From the NCBI GenBank assembly GCA_001557505.1, contig LSAX01000003.1:1426001-1490000 (forward strand): 64,000 nucleotides of DNA. Reading direction: 5' to 3'. Numbering within the stretch: position 1 is the stretch's first letter; each line of letters opens with the position of its first letter. The translations under genes and the position numbers were made by a program. The notes under the pieces were generated by a model. That model did no database searches, had not been told where the DNA came from, and saw nothing but the letters and a program-made list of their open reading frames with translations. Shown in pieces: positions 33,813 through 45,744 of the stretch. The DNA is from Reticulascus tulasneorum. Lineage: Eukaryota; Ascomycota; Sordariomycetes; Glomerellales; Reticulascaceae.

Positions 33813-35348
33813 TTATACGTAGTACGTTTTCTGGTTAACCGCAGGTTCGTACACGGCCTTCCGCAAAGGACCTTCAAAGAGGAGTCGGATCTCTTCGAGG
33901 CTGTATCCTGCACCAAGGGCGAGCTGGAGGACAATACGAGCTTGCTCAGCGCCGAGATAGCTAGCGAAGAACCTGCGTTGCATCAGAAGACCGTGAGAGA
34001 AATGGGGCAGCCGCAAAAGTGCGAAAGGGATGGGAACGCAAGAGAAAAGGGTTGGATAACGTACACTGAGCTGGGATACGGACCGGGAACACCAGTTCCA
34101 CTGACGGGACGAGCCACAGCAATGGTTGGAATTCCTATGGTGAAAAGCTCTGCTGCGGCTGCTCGAGCACTGGGACTGAGCTGTGCCGCGCCAGCACCCA
34201 TAACCACCAAGCCCCTAAGAATCATCCGTTAGCACGATTGTAAATGCTTCTGGGATATATATAATCTGGTCATACTTTGCTCCATTCGCCACAGCCGCAT
34301 ACATCAAGGTCGCATCAAATCCCTCTGTTTTCAAGTTAGAACTCAAACTCTATGTTCTTGTGGGCTCACGCCGCTCAGAATGGACATACGTTGGCCAAAG
34401 AAGATGATAACTGATGGCAGTTCAGTCGTGTTAGAAACATCAAAGTAGGGTCGGCCTGTGGGATAAGCGGCGTCGAAGTAGTAGTACGGCTGGCCTCCGA
34501 GGAAAGCACCCAGAGTCCCTTGTTCGATGGATTTAAATGTGTCTGGGGTGTTTCCGTTCAGTTTGGTCGAGTAGTAGATGGATGTGATTCTACGCTCTGA
34601 TTAGTTTCCATTCCCCGGCATTTTCTTTGCGTATCAGATCATTAGAGCTTCCTTTTCGTACCTATCATTGAAAGCAATGAGACCTCCTCGGTCCCGCGAA
34701 GACGGCGAAACTGCAGCGGCGACTGCTTGATAGAAATTGGACCGACCATCTGGGGAGACGTAGCTATCTGGCCGCATCGCTCCCGTGGCAATGAATGGCT
34801 TCGAGCAGTTGAAGGTCATATCCACGCCGAATGCCTTTGATTCATTAACATCAACTCAAACTTGTGAATCCGGCATCGATTACTCACTGTCTCCTCTAGT
34901 GTGTTGGTACCGTGAAACATGATGGCGCCGACAATGTCAGAGCCCTCGGAGCAAAGCTGTCGATTGGCGTACTGGCTGATGTTGAGAAACAGGGACGAGT
35001 TGAGACCTGAGCTACCGCCAGCGACCGGGAAGTTGACGAAGGCAAGTTGGGCGACGTTCAAGACCTCACTGACATTGCCAATCAGCTCCACGACGGTGGG
35101 GCCAACACCAGAGCCATAGTTGACATTGTCGAGACGGCTGTAATTTGATGCCGAGAGAATTGTTCCCCGAGCACTGTAGATTCTGTTCATTGTCAGTAAA
35201 TGCAATAGTCTAAAGACTTATAGCAAACTTACACGACTTTCGGCAGCGATGAGTCAGTGGAGATCCATTCAAGGTCTGAAGAACACCTCGCCTGAGCAAC
35301 ACCAAGGGCTACTGCCAGGACGGCCGAGCTAAGGTATTTGGCAAGCAT
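33813..35348 (-). CDS. Secreted L-asparaginase-like protein
   Basis: Seven exons on the minus strand (35348-35233, 35173-34888, 34834-34662, 34589-34390, 34324-34276, 34214-34065, 33972-33813) give 377 residues. A signal peptide (MLAKYLSSAVLAVALGVAQA) leads into a type II asparaginase fold. The nucleophile threonine is Thr43 in ARGTILSAS, where the usual motif is TGGTI. The second catalytic block reads HGTNTLEET (126-134), with Asn129 where active enzymes have Asp. The middle contains SKPFIATGAMRPDSYVSPDG and GGLIAFNDR, and the C-terminal domain has VMGAGAAQLSPSARAA, PTIAVARPVSGTGVPGP and YLGAEQARIVLQLAL. Active family members hydrolyse asparagine to aspartate and ammonia outside the cell for nitrogen supply. 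The Asp-to-Asn change may reduce or alter activity. It is divergent from a secreted amidohydrolase. Confidence 0.92.
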
Positions 35349-37240
35349 CTTCAAGGAGCTGAACTTTGTGAGGCTGAAGTCTATCCTGAGTGGTTTTCTC
35401 GAAAGTTGAAGGTCGAACACGCAACAGTCCAGGATTGCACGCCAAAGCCTCAGCTTTATATACTCAACACGAATGTGGGAACTGCCCACATACCCGGTAG
35501 TTCATCTGCACGAAGGAAAATATCTTCATCCCGCGACCCCATACGGTCTGTTGCGATATCTATCGGACCAAGTCTCCCGGTCTTTCGGAGACTGCGGTCA
35601 ACTCCATCCCCAACCCCTCAATGACCTTATCGCCAGCCGACTTGCATCCGGTGTCGGTGACTCGGTGTTCGGAAGCGATTGACCAATGAATTACGAAATT
35701 AACTTTTCTCTGGGTCTTTAAGTCTTGGCAAAGCAAATACACATTACGGGTTCAGAACGGATTGATCTCTTATCATCAACTGCGATATCAGTACCCTTGC
35801 CTAGTCCACGCAGCTTGGCCAAGGTGAGTAACGTGCGTCCCAGTTCCGTGCCTTTTAGTGGGGTAAAACTGCCATGACTCGTCCCCCGCAGTCTAGCTGG
35901 CTAGCAGCTATATCGCCATAGAGCCGCAAGCTAAGGCACGAACGTCTCTCACAGTGGGGGAGAATTGGAATGGGGACTGATGAAAGGCTAAATTACGTAG
36001 TGCGGCCATTATTTTTTGCGCTTAGTTCCTAAATTCGGGCAAGTAGAAGCTATTGCTGCATTACAAATGGGTATGGGTAGTTTACGGTTGTCCCGCAACC
36101 GGAGTTTTGTCACAAACGCATGCCGCCTCAAGTAGCTAGTTATCCAATGGCGACGTCATGGAATCGGTAGGATCCATCCTTCTTGAAGTTTAGCACACGT
36201 TCGATCGTTCCGGTTCGTGATAGGTAAAAGAATAGTGGCCGTCTAGAGGGCATTGAACTCCCTGGTGCTATAGACTTACATGCTGATCTCGTTGAACTAT
36301 AACTTTTGTCTCCTATGGTTTCGAGATTGGACCACAGGATCCGGGCAAACCTTGCAAAGACCCTTAAATACTATTTCAAAAATTCGGCAAAATTTTAAAT
36401 CCTCTCCGGTAGAGCCAAAATCCCACCGTTTTTGAGAGAGTTCTACAGGACTGGTTTGAGATGAAAGTATTTGGTTGTGATTTGTATTGCATTGTTCACG
36501 ATATTTCCAGTAACTGCTTGCCAATGAGCTGTTCTACTGCATGCAGAGCGGATATTCCTGCAACTGAGTTTTCCAATAACGAAAGAGTAGCCCATAGAAG
36601 GTTGAAAAGGATAGGCCGAAGAAATGGCTTGAATTATCATTTGATATCAACCACGTGTTTAAAGGAGCATCAACGTTTGATCGTATGCATTACCCTTTCC
36701 AGAGACTCACTGGCGTAGTAGTAATCAGGTGGCAGCCTCTAGCCCTGTCATACGTTCAAGGCTATTCATAGCACTGGCGATCTGCATTGGACAGCAAAAC
36801 ATTCTTGTTATGCCAAGAACAATCATGAACGACTAGACACCCCAATCTTGGTGTGAATGCGCTCCACACTGTCCAATATCAAGGCTCTACTCTGAAAGCT
36901 TACGGATCTCTTCCGTGGGCTTACAGCGGCCGGCAGTACACAACCGCCGGTAGTCTCATCCCAGCCAAGAATAGAGGCGGCACGGGGCGAGTTCAATAAT
37001 GGGCATCTGCATTACAACCCTACTCCCGAGCGGGGTCCCTGTAAGGATGGTGCGGCTCATCTGCCGGCTGAAGCTGTTGTTAAGTCCAATCTATATACAC
37101 GTGCACATTAACCGCGCCGTTCATAGAGTTCGCGGAATCTTCGTATTTTGGTTATGCTAGAGCGCGTCATCTGTACCCCCGAATGATACAGGTCACTGCC
37201 TAGCTTGTTTTCAGTCCAGAAGCCCAATACGAATCTTCAA
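35349..37240. other. 1.9-kb divergent intergenic region
   Basis: Lies between the divergent asparaginase and amidohydrolase genes and must hold both promoters. Short frames near 36.3-36.7 kb on both strands carry no motif. Nothing else was recognised. Confidence 0.5.
35455..35462 (-). promoter_or_regulatory. TATA box of asparaginase gene
   Basis: TTTATATA on the plus strand reads TATATAAA on the minus strand, about 107 bp upstream of the asparaginase ATG at 35348. Confidence 0.5.
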
Positions 37241-38884
37241 ATGGCGTACTTTCGACACACAATCCTCAGAAGTGTCATTGGTTATGTCCTCCTGACAATA
37301 TTTGCCCGCGGATGCATGTGCCGGGAAGGTAGTCTGCAAGGCGACTTGATTCTCTATAATGGCCAGATCCACACTATCGATGTCGACAATTATGTGGCCT
37401 CCGTAGTAGCTGTCAAGAATGGCAAAATAGTATATGTTGGAGATAGTGAAGAGGATGCAGATGCGAACTTCGAAGGCCTCCCGAAGAAGGTCAACTTGAG
37501 GGGCCGCGTTGCGGTTCCAGGACTCGTCGACTGCCACAATCATGTCGTCCTTATGGGCAACAGACCCGGCTACCACACGCCACTAGAGAACGCATATTCC
37601 ATTACTGATGTTCAGAACATCTATAAAACACGTGCCAGCGGTGTCCCATCCGGTGCGTTCATCACCACTATCGGCGGGTTCCACTCAAATCAGTTCAACG
37701 AGACACGACTCCCCACGCGTGCAGAGCTTGACGCAGCTCTAACTAACCACCCTTCGTTTGTAATGATCGGGTTCTTTGGCCCAAGCGTGACAAACAGCCT
37801 AGGAAAGGAGTTTTTCGAGGCGGCCGGGGCGGTAGTTGGGAACGATGGCTCTATCGCTGCGGGTACCGAGACGGGCAAAGCTATACTTGCTCTGCGCCAG
37901 CAGCTCACATTCGAAGATCGCAAGCGCAGCGTGACTGATGCCATGACTTACGCCGCTTCAGTCGGTGTCACGACCCACCTGGACCAAGGAGCCTTCCCAG
38001 CCAGCGGGACCCCTGCCGATGGTGCAGCTCACGAAGATCTGTACGCAATGCATCTTCCTTGGCTATCAGTTTACGACGACAGCGAGGGCATCATTCGTCT
38101 GCGTATCAACTTCCTGCACATGGACAGCACTATCGACGTCCCAACGCTTCAGCAGCGCCTGCTCAACTCGTACAAGTTCTTTGGCAATGAAATGATTCGT
38201 ACACATGGCATCGGCGAGTTCATCGCCTCAAACTACTCTGGCGGACCAGTCTTCGAAGAAGCCGCCCGACGGATCGCGAAGGCTGGCTGGCGTGCCGAAG
38301 TACACTCACTGACTGGTACAGACTTCCAAACACAGATCCAAGCGTTCGAAGCCGTGGATGCCGATATCAGTATCAGGAACCTGGGCTGGGTCATTGCACA
38401 CGCGCAGCAAATTACCCAAGAATATATCGTCCGTCTCAAGGCTCTAGGGGGCGGCATCAACCTGACTGGTTTCCAGTACCTAGCCGGCGGAGGAACCCAG
38501 GCTGGTCCTCCATTTAGACGCATCGTGGACAGCGGCATCCCAGCCGGAATAGGGGCCGACGGCATGAACATAGCACCAATGAACCCCTGGCTCCATGCTT
38601 ACTATGCCACGACAGGCAAGAATGCGAGGGGCCAGCTGATCAATGACGGTCAGCAGATCAGCCGACAGGAGGTCTTACATATGTACACTCGTGCGAACAA
38701 GTGGTTCCTTGGCGGGCCGGACGAACATATCCTTGGGGCAATCGAGGTTGGCAGCCTCGGCGACATCGTGGTTCTCAGCGACGACTACTTCACGGTCTCT
38801 GATGAGGATCTCAAGAAACTGCGCTCGGTTCTGACGGTTGTTGGCGGCGTGGCTGTCTATGATACCGGCGAGTTGGGCGATTAA
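37241..38884 (+). CDS. Amidohydrolase family 3 protein, secreted
   Basis: Intronless, 547 residues from the first ATG; upstream codons in the frame are non-ATG. An N-terminal hydrophobic leader (RSVIGYVLLTIFARGCMC) suggests secretion or membrane anchoring. The N-terminal beta-sandwich strand GDLILYNGQIHTID and the metal motif VPGLVDCHNHVV (His99, His101) are classic for the YtcJ/AepA-like amidohydrolases. Later metal-site pieces are AEVHSLTGTD, WVIAHAQQIT and GIGADGMN. The C-terminal strand GSLGDIVVLSDDYFTV completes the composite domain. Members hydrolyse amide or related C-N bonds in small molecules, with substrate unknown for most. It is divergently transcribed from the asparaginase, which suggests but does not prove a shared nitrogen-scavenging role. 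Confidence 0.88.
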   Translation: MAYFRHTILRSVIGYVLLTIFARGCMCREGSLQGDLILYNGQIHTIDVDNYVASVVAVKNGKIVYVGDSEEDADANFEGLPKKVNLRGRVAVPGLVDCHNHVVLMGNRPGYHTPLENAYSITDVQNIYKTRASGVPSGAFITTIGGFHSNQFNETRLPTRAELDAALTNHPSFVMIGFFGPSVTNSLGKEFFEAAGAVVGNDGSIAAGTETGKAILALRQQLTFEDRKRSVTDAMTYAASVGVTTHLDQGAFPASGTPADGAAHEDLYAMHLPWLSVYDDSEGIIRLRINFLHMDSTIDVPTLQQRLLNSYKFFGNEMIRTHGIGEFIASNYSGGPVFEEAARRIAKAGWRAEVHSLTGTDFQTQIQAFEAVDADISIRNLGWVIAHAQQITQEYIVRLKALGGGINLTGFQYLAGGGTQAGPPFRRIVDSGIPAGIGADGMNIAPMNPWLHAYYATTGKNARGQLINDGQQISRQEVLHMYTRANKWFLGGPDEHILGAIEVGSLGDIVVLSDDYFTVSDEDLKKLRSVLTVVGGVAVYDTGELGD

Positions 38885-39541
38885 CCGAGATGCAGCGCAA
38901 CTGGGCGGGGGCTTGGAATTTTGCGCATTGATATGTGCTGGAAAGTCACTGTAATTATACACTCAACTTCGAGAATTTGTGTTTAGTTGGAGAGCTGTTC
39001 ATCTGATCAATATCAATACCAATTCTCACTCAGCACACCAGTCTATCCAAACGGGACGAGGCGCGCTCCTGCACTGGGCAAGGGGATTGAGGGCAAACTC
39101 TAGCCCACATGCAGCGGCTCCGAAAGCGCAACAGACGGAACGAATGTGAGCCCATCCATCTAGCGTTGCACATCATATATAGTCGAGAGGAGTAATTGAA
39201 AGATGGTCTTGGTGGGGGAAAGAAAAAGGTATTATTCTTAAAAGTGAATCTCTACAGAATATGCGCCCGCCAAGCAAGAATACCACAAAGTATCCAGAAC
39301 ACCGTCGGCTCCATAAATATCCTGAACCCCAGGTTCTATCTGGGGTCATTGGTAATGAACATACATGTACATAATTTCTTCCTCCTCAGTACACGAAAGC
39401 CCTCATAGGTGCTGCGTAACCTGAATATGTTCAACCTCGCAGATCTAGTTAGCATTGGATTGCCCCTCATGACACCGGGTACTGCCACTGTCCCGTCTGC
39501 TCATTCATATACCCTAGACGTTGGGCCGCGCTCAAGAAGTC
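38885..39541. other. Convergent intergenic gap
   Basis: Spacer between the amidohydrolase and the DOCK gene, presumably two 3' UTRs. No gene was seen. Confidence 0.5.
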
Positions 39542-42500
39542 CTACTCCTCGTCCAGACTTCCCATGACGCCATTGCCTTTGCTGCTCTTCTTGCCTAACT
39601 TCAACATGCTTAACCTCTTCCTCACGCTTCCTCTCTTGGCAACGCCGATCTCTCTCCCTTTATCGTCCTTTGCCTCGTGGTCCTTGTCTGTGAGTCCCGT
39701 ATCAGTACTCTCCCGGCCACCGGAGTCTGTCACCCATTCGCCACTCGTATCGTTTGGGGTGGGCAGGGGAGGTGTTTCTCCTGCATGCGATCGAAAGAAG
39801 CTACGTCGATGCATGCTCTTCTCATCCTTGCTCAAGCTCCTGCTGCGAGTGCTGACTGTCTCAATGTCGCCATTCGCTTGATGATCACCGTTCGTTTGTT
39901 GTTGCGGTTGCTGGTCCTTCTTACGGCCCCCAAGAAAGCTAAGACGCGTACCACGTCCTTGCCTAATTGACATTGGCTGCACGGTCGACGCTTCTTCAGC
40001 CATGATCCCGTTCGTCATTATCGCGCCGGCATTCTTTTGTAGAGGCGACATCGGCTCTGTTGGCGGCGACGATCGCCGCCAACTCGGAGATGGAGTCGAG
40101 GTGATGTCCCGAACTGGCTGCGGTGGGGTAAAGAGAGCAATCTCTGGTGCGAATGTGCTCTCGAAGTCTGGGAATGGGTTAGGACATTGTGGGAACATGG
40201 ACGGGGATAACACTCACATTGCTGCAATTCCTCATGCTTGCCGTTGAGGATCCCATTCGAACTTCTCGCGAACGTAGCCAGGCACCTCTTAATCATGATC
40301 GCATGATCTACCAAAGCCATCTTAATTGCGTTATCCTGCGGCTCCAACTCAACCTCCTCTTCTTCATTTTCGGGTACAGGTACGAGTTGGCGGTAGCACA
40401 CGACGCTGTTCTCCGAGTTGGGGTTTACAGAGACGCTAACTGCATCCACCAGCAACTGGGCATTGTCTTCATCGCCCTCAGCAACCCGCTTCTCCACAGC
40501 AATCATCTCCTGAGTCTTGCGCACGATGCGTTCTAATCCAGTCTCGCGGGCACTGAGTTTGATTTCATGGGTGCCCACGATCTCGCTGCGCCGAAGAATC
40601 GTCGGGAACGGCTCGGCGGTGGTGAACACCAGCTTCTCGGCATAATGGTCTCCGACGGGACCAGATGTATTTCGCTTAGAGGATGTTGAAAATGTTTGCG
40701 GGTGGGATGAAAGTAGGTAGTCGCGGATGACCTGCGGTACTCGGGAGCGTTGGAAGACGTGATGTGAGAGATCCCGATGTGGTGTGATGGCAGATATGAC
40801 GAGGAATTGCCCTTCAACATCATCGACATCACCGCCAGTAACGATCTGGGCTGACGGATACTGCTCCTGCATTCGATCTGTGAAGGCAGATGCTCGCTCG
40901 GTAGGCGAACCTTCGTAGACAAACTCCTTGTCCCGAATGCTTGTCGGGAAGCCAAGTCCCTTGTAAACCACCTTGAAGTACTTTGGAACTAGTTTTTCAC
41001 TCTTCGAAATCGTCTCGTAAATAGTGGCGATGGCTCGTTCAGTCCTTGCGAGCTTGGCAAAATCAAAGATGTTGCTTTCGTACTGAACTTGCAGCTCTTT
41101 GTACGCCGTCAATGCGCTGCTCCAGGCTTCTCCATCTTCGAAATGCTTCATCATGTCAAAGTAGATTCGCTCTTTGCGCTCGAAGTGGCTTTGGGCGGGG
41201 AACTCGGGATCTGCCAGGGCTGGCGTCTGCTTGGTTGGGTCCCATTCATAGAGATCAGCATGCAATCGTAGAGCCAGGCCGGCTTCTGCGTGGTTTCTGG
41301 ACTCGGCTTGCAGGATTGCGAGTTGGTGCACATATCGAACAAATATTTCCTCCTTCTGCATGTCTCTCAGAAACTCCATTAGCCGGAGGCGGTTGATTAG
41401 GTGGGAAGCCTCGCTCGTGGCATCCCCGCTGTGGACGGCAACAAGTAGGTCCAGGAACTCATCAACCGTAGCCATGAGCTCACGTAACGCAGAGTAGAGA
41501 GGATCGTCGGGTACATGCGAAAGGGTATCAAATCGTTCGAGAAGCTCATTGACGAACAGCTTCTGCAAAATGCTCTCTGTCAACGGCTTATCCTTGAAGT
41601 AGAGATCCAGGCAGTCAATCATCTCGGTCTGGATTACAGACAGGTCCTCGCTCAGGGTCCATTCGCTCACAATCATGGTCTGGAGGACCTCAACTGCCAT
41701 CCGGCGAAGGCCCTCGTGAACACTGAGACAGAGCTCGACGATCGGACTCACGAGTGTAGGCACGTATTGGACCTGATAGCCGCCCATCTTCGACAGTCCA
41801 AAGCGTGTACGCTCATCTGCACTTGTCTCCCATCCAATGGCCTCCCAGGTCATCCTAAGCAGTTCCGCACCATGCTCCCTAACATCTCCAGCGATTTTCC
41901 ACACCGCGCGGCGCTTCTGCTCAGGGAATGTCTCTAAAGCAAGAGACGGGCTTCCGACTAGTTTTAGCAACGTCGTAAAGAACATTTTCCACAGCTCCGT
42001 ATTGAAATTTTCGGCCTCGTCTGGGTGAGGTAGGAATGATTCCAGCATAATGCTCGACAGATACTGCAACGCCCTCATTGTGGATTTGTGGTGATAAATG
42101 TGCACACTTAACCAATCTGCAGGGAACGCTTCTCCCATCAGAATGCTCATGTGTACACGGAGTGTATTTTCTAACAAATCAGTGATATCATCTTCGGCGA
42201 GTTCGAGCTGCATTCCACTTGGTGAATTGGAGAGCGAGGACAAGATGGCGGACAGTTCAATCAGTGATTCGTCGTACGTTATTTCCTCGGCGACAAGTTT
42301 GGTTGGAAAGGGATAAGACGTAGGAAACAGCAGAGAGAGCCTGTTTCGCGGTTTGATAGGTACCTGTTGGATGGAGAGGTATGAATCGATAATCTTGGGA
42401 ACGTAGTCGGGAATCTCGGGGCCTAGGTGATCAACTTGGCTTGCCAGTACTGAGCAGCACAGCCGGACCTGCTCTTTCCATGACTCGGTGACTTCTTCGT

Positions 42501-45500
42501 TGTGGCCCCAATGTGGTGCTATCCACCGAACAGTGTTCGCACTGAGCGCAGACTTTTGTTCAGGATGCGAGAAGATGTCCAGCCTGGCGTAGTTGATAAT
42601 TAAAACCAGCTTATAGAGCACCAACTTCCCCTTGACCTGGGAGCAGGAATCCATGAAGTCGATGGCAATATGCAAGATCTCTTCAGTTGTAAGGAGACCG
42701 GCTAACTCTGGGAGCCAGGTGTGGAAATGCTGGACAGCTAAGGTCTGACTGCCCACAAGCACTGGAGCAGTATTCCTCATCATCGCATCCAACGCTTTGA
42801 AAATGCTCCTCAAGTGCCGAGTGAACCCGGGAGTTGAAGTTGTGATGCCGATCCCTGCTTCTTTCGCTTTTTGTTGACCTCTTGCATGTGTGATGAACTT
42901 GAGAATGTGTCGAACGACTTTGAAGGTTGAGCGGAGCTTCCTTGATATCTCGGGCTCCGTGGGTTTCTCGAGAAGGCGAGTGAAAGACCGAACGAGGCAC
43001 GGCGTTGCAAAAGGATAGTTGAACCTGTTCTCGGCATACTGGTCCACCAGGGGACCGAGGTTGAATCGTCTATCGTGTACAATGCCTAGGACCTTAACCA
43101 AGGCAGTAAACACAAGGTCTTCGTACTCATCGTTCCCGGAGTACTCGACGAGAATGCCGAAGAGAGCATCGAGTACATCGCTCAGCAGCTTGACAATTTC
43201 GATCTCGGGCACAAAGATCAGATGCTTGAGGAGAGATGGTATCTCTTCCCGAGGAGCCTCCTTCCATTTGAGCAACCCAAGCACCACCCGATCCTGTGAG
43301 AATTGGGTGCTGCAGAGGTATGTAGCTACTCGCACTGTCGCCAGCGGGCCCGTAACCTCGGCAGAGTGCTCGTCATTTCCTCTTGCACTCCATTGCACCG
43401 ATAGATAGCCACCCTTGCCGGTCGGACCAGCCTGAGCCGTTGAAGTGTTCTCGTCGATCTTGTACAAAAGTAGCGCGTGTGGTCCATCTCGAACAAACGC
43501 TTGTTGGTTCCACAAAGGCATATGCGCCACAGCAAATGGCGGGTTTGGCATGTCGGCAAGAAACATAACTATGTGAGAAGAAAAGACGTCTTGCGGCGCA
43601 ACTGACAGTCGTATCGTTTGGTTCCATGCCTCTCCGCGTTCTGTTGCGGCAGACTTCCAAGTGGTCAACCCAGGCGTGTTTGAAGATGCGAAAATGCAAT
43701 TCTCTATCTTCTCGCCGGATGTTCTCCGCACCTCGAGCGTAACTTGTAGGTTGTTACCGTGAACATTGCTGGATATTGTGGTCGGATTCCCACCGAAACG
43801 CGAGAGCAGGTTCTGCCGTGACAAACCAGCCTCGTCCAATGTCACGTAAATGTCTGACCTCGGCTTCGTGGGCGCACCAGAAAATCCCATCCTGTTGGTC
43901 TTGCAGACGCCAGACAGCAAGGTCGGCGTCGCCTTGATAAGCGCGTCGGCGTCAGCATTGTTGAACGCTTTGAGGTGGACTTGCACCCGCTCTGCTCTTC
44001 TGGACTTCTCATAATAGCCCGATTTGCTCTCCATTAGGTCGCGAACCATGGCATCCCATTCCTCGCCCATGTCTTGCTTCTCTGATGCAAGCTTGGCAGA
44101 CGGCGACCAGATACTGACAACCTGCTCTATCTCTTCGTCCTGCTTCATGATCGCATTCAGTTTGAGAACCCCAATACCAACCGTTCGTTCTGCAAACATG
44201 TTTGCACCCTGTGATCCGTCCAAGGACACACGGGATCTCGACCCGGCGGTACTAGGGGGCAGTGGGCCATCTCGACTGTCCAGTCCATTGGTCGGAGGCA
44301 CCCCTTCTTTTTGCTCCGTCAAAGAGTCAAGCTTCGTCAAAGGTGATCCTCTAGAGAAGCCTGTTCGAGCGCCTTTGCCCCCCCACATTAAACTCCTTCT
44401 AGAAGTCTTGTTCGCACTGGAGGAGGGAGGCTTCGTTGGATCTTTCGAAAACGACGTTATGCCTTGGGATCCCGTTCCGGATCGCGACCCAGGCTTCCCG
44501 CCGACTATTTGTTGTGTAGATCGAACTTTGACCACCAGATAAAGTTCCGACTCCGCAGAAGGCAAGTCTCCGATATCTTGGGCGGAAAGATCAGCAAATA
44601 CCGTCTTCAATTGTCCATTTTTGGCCAGGTTTCCTATCGTGCCTCCTTCTGGTACCTCGATTGTGAAGCATTCGGAGAGTGGAGTGGGCTTGCCACCAGC
44701 AGGTTTGCCAACGAGGTATATGACTAGTGATGTTTCTTCGGTTGCAGCTCCCGCGAAGCCTTTCACGTCGACCAGAAGGTGATGGAGGGTTGTGAGCTCG
44801 ACCACCTGCTGCGGAGGCTCGTCGAGGAGGCTCATGACAGACTGGAGTTTCGTGATCTCGACAACGGAATCGTCACCCGTCAATACTCGCCCCCTTTCCC
44901 TTGGATCTCGCACAATGACCTCGCCGCCACAGAGCTTATTCACTCGCACCAAGTCCCACACTGTTTTCTCGCGTAACCGGTCATATTCGTGGGTAGTCAA
45001 TACGTTATGCAGGAATTGCTGTCTGCTGAGGTTCAACGTCGTGATCAGCTGGGACAACTTATCAAGACGGGGATATTGCCGGGACAACAGTAGTTCGTGG
45101 AGGTTAGTGGAATGCCACTCGCGCAAGCAACTCGCAATTTCGTCAATCAGCGGCTCTGCAGCCGAAGTTGGAGTCTCGTCGCCAATCTTTAGCATCGGCA
45201 CGGGGGCGGCAGGTCGAGGCGCATTCGGGTCGCGTTTGACCGGTACTGAGAGTTGCCCATGGGTACCATTGGTCATATCTTTGAGTGGCTTACGGGGTTT
45301 GGTCTCCAGTTTGGTCACAACTCCAGTTTCGGCCATCTTTTCCCTGTCCCTCCGCCTCCTCTTCTCTGCCGCATGAACTGTGAGGCCGCTCTTGCCCGAG
45401 TCGCTCCCCAGATAGAGCTCCCCACCGGCACCATCTTCACTTTCGGCCTCGTCATTTTCGTCTGTATCGTCGGATTCGCCAAGGACCTCGCGCACCTCGA

Positions 45501-45744
45501 CGCAGCTTCGAGGGAAGATGCCGCTGAAAACGCGCGCCTCGAGGGTTTGTCCTTTCACCGATGTGAGCCCAGCAAGCAAGCTGGGGGGCGCCACAAGGTA
45601 GCCGCGCAACCAGTTACCATCCGGCGTCTCCTCTATTATGTATAACTCATCGCCAATTTCGAGAGGGAGGTCGGCCGGGCTCGAGGCCGCGAAGGGATAT
45701 GTCGCGACGGCGAAGGCGATTCGAGGAAGGGGCTGCCAGGGCAT
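39542..45744 (-). CDS. DCK1: DOCK-family guanine nucleotide exchange factor
   Basis: A very large protein of 2,050 residues from two exons (45744-40218, 40167-39542; 50-nt intron with CTAAC). The N-terminus is an SH3 domain (AVATYPFAASSPADLPLEIG, then GIFPRSCVEV). About residues 620-800 form a DHR-1/C2-like domain (SDIYVTLDEAGLSRQNLL, HIVMFLADMPNPPFAVAH). A long helical repeat region follows. The C-terminal DHR-2 exchange domain carries SALTAYKELQVQYESNIFDF and YFKVVYKGLGFP. The last ~200 residues are low-complexity and Ser-rich, ending in a basic stretch. The family activates Rac/Rho GTPases together with an ELMO partner (Lmo1 in yeast), controlling polarity, hyphal growth and mitochondrial stress responses. 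The yeast orthologue is Dck1. No ELMO gene is in this window. Confidence 0.93.
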
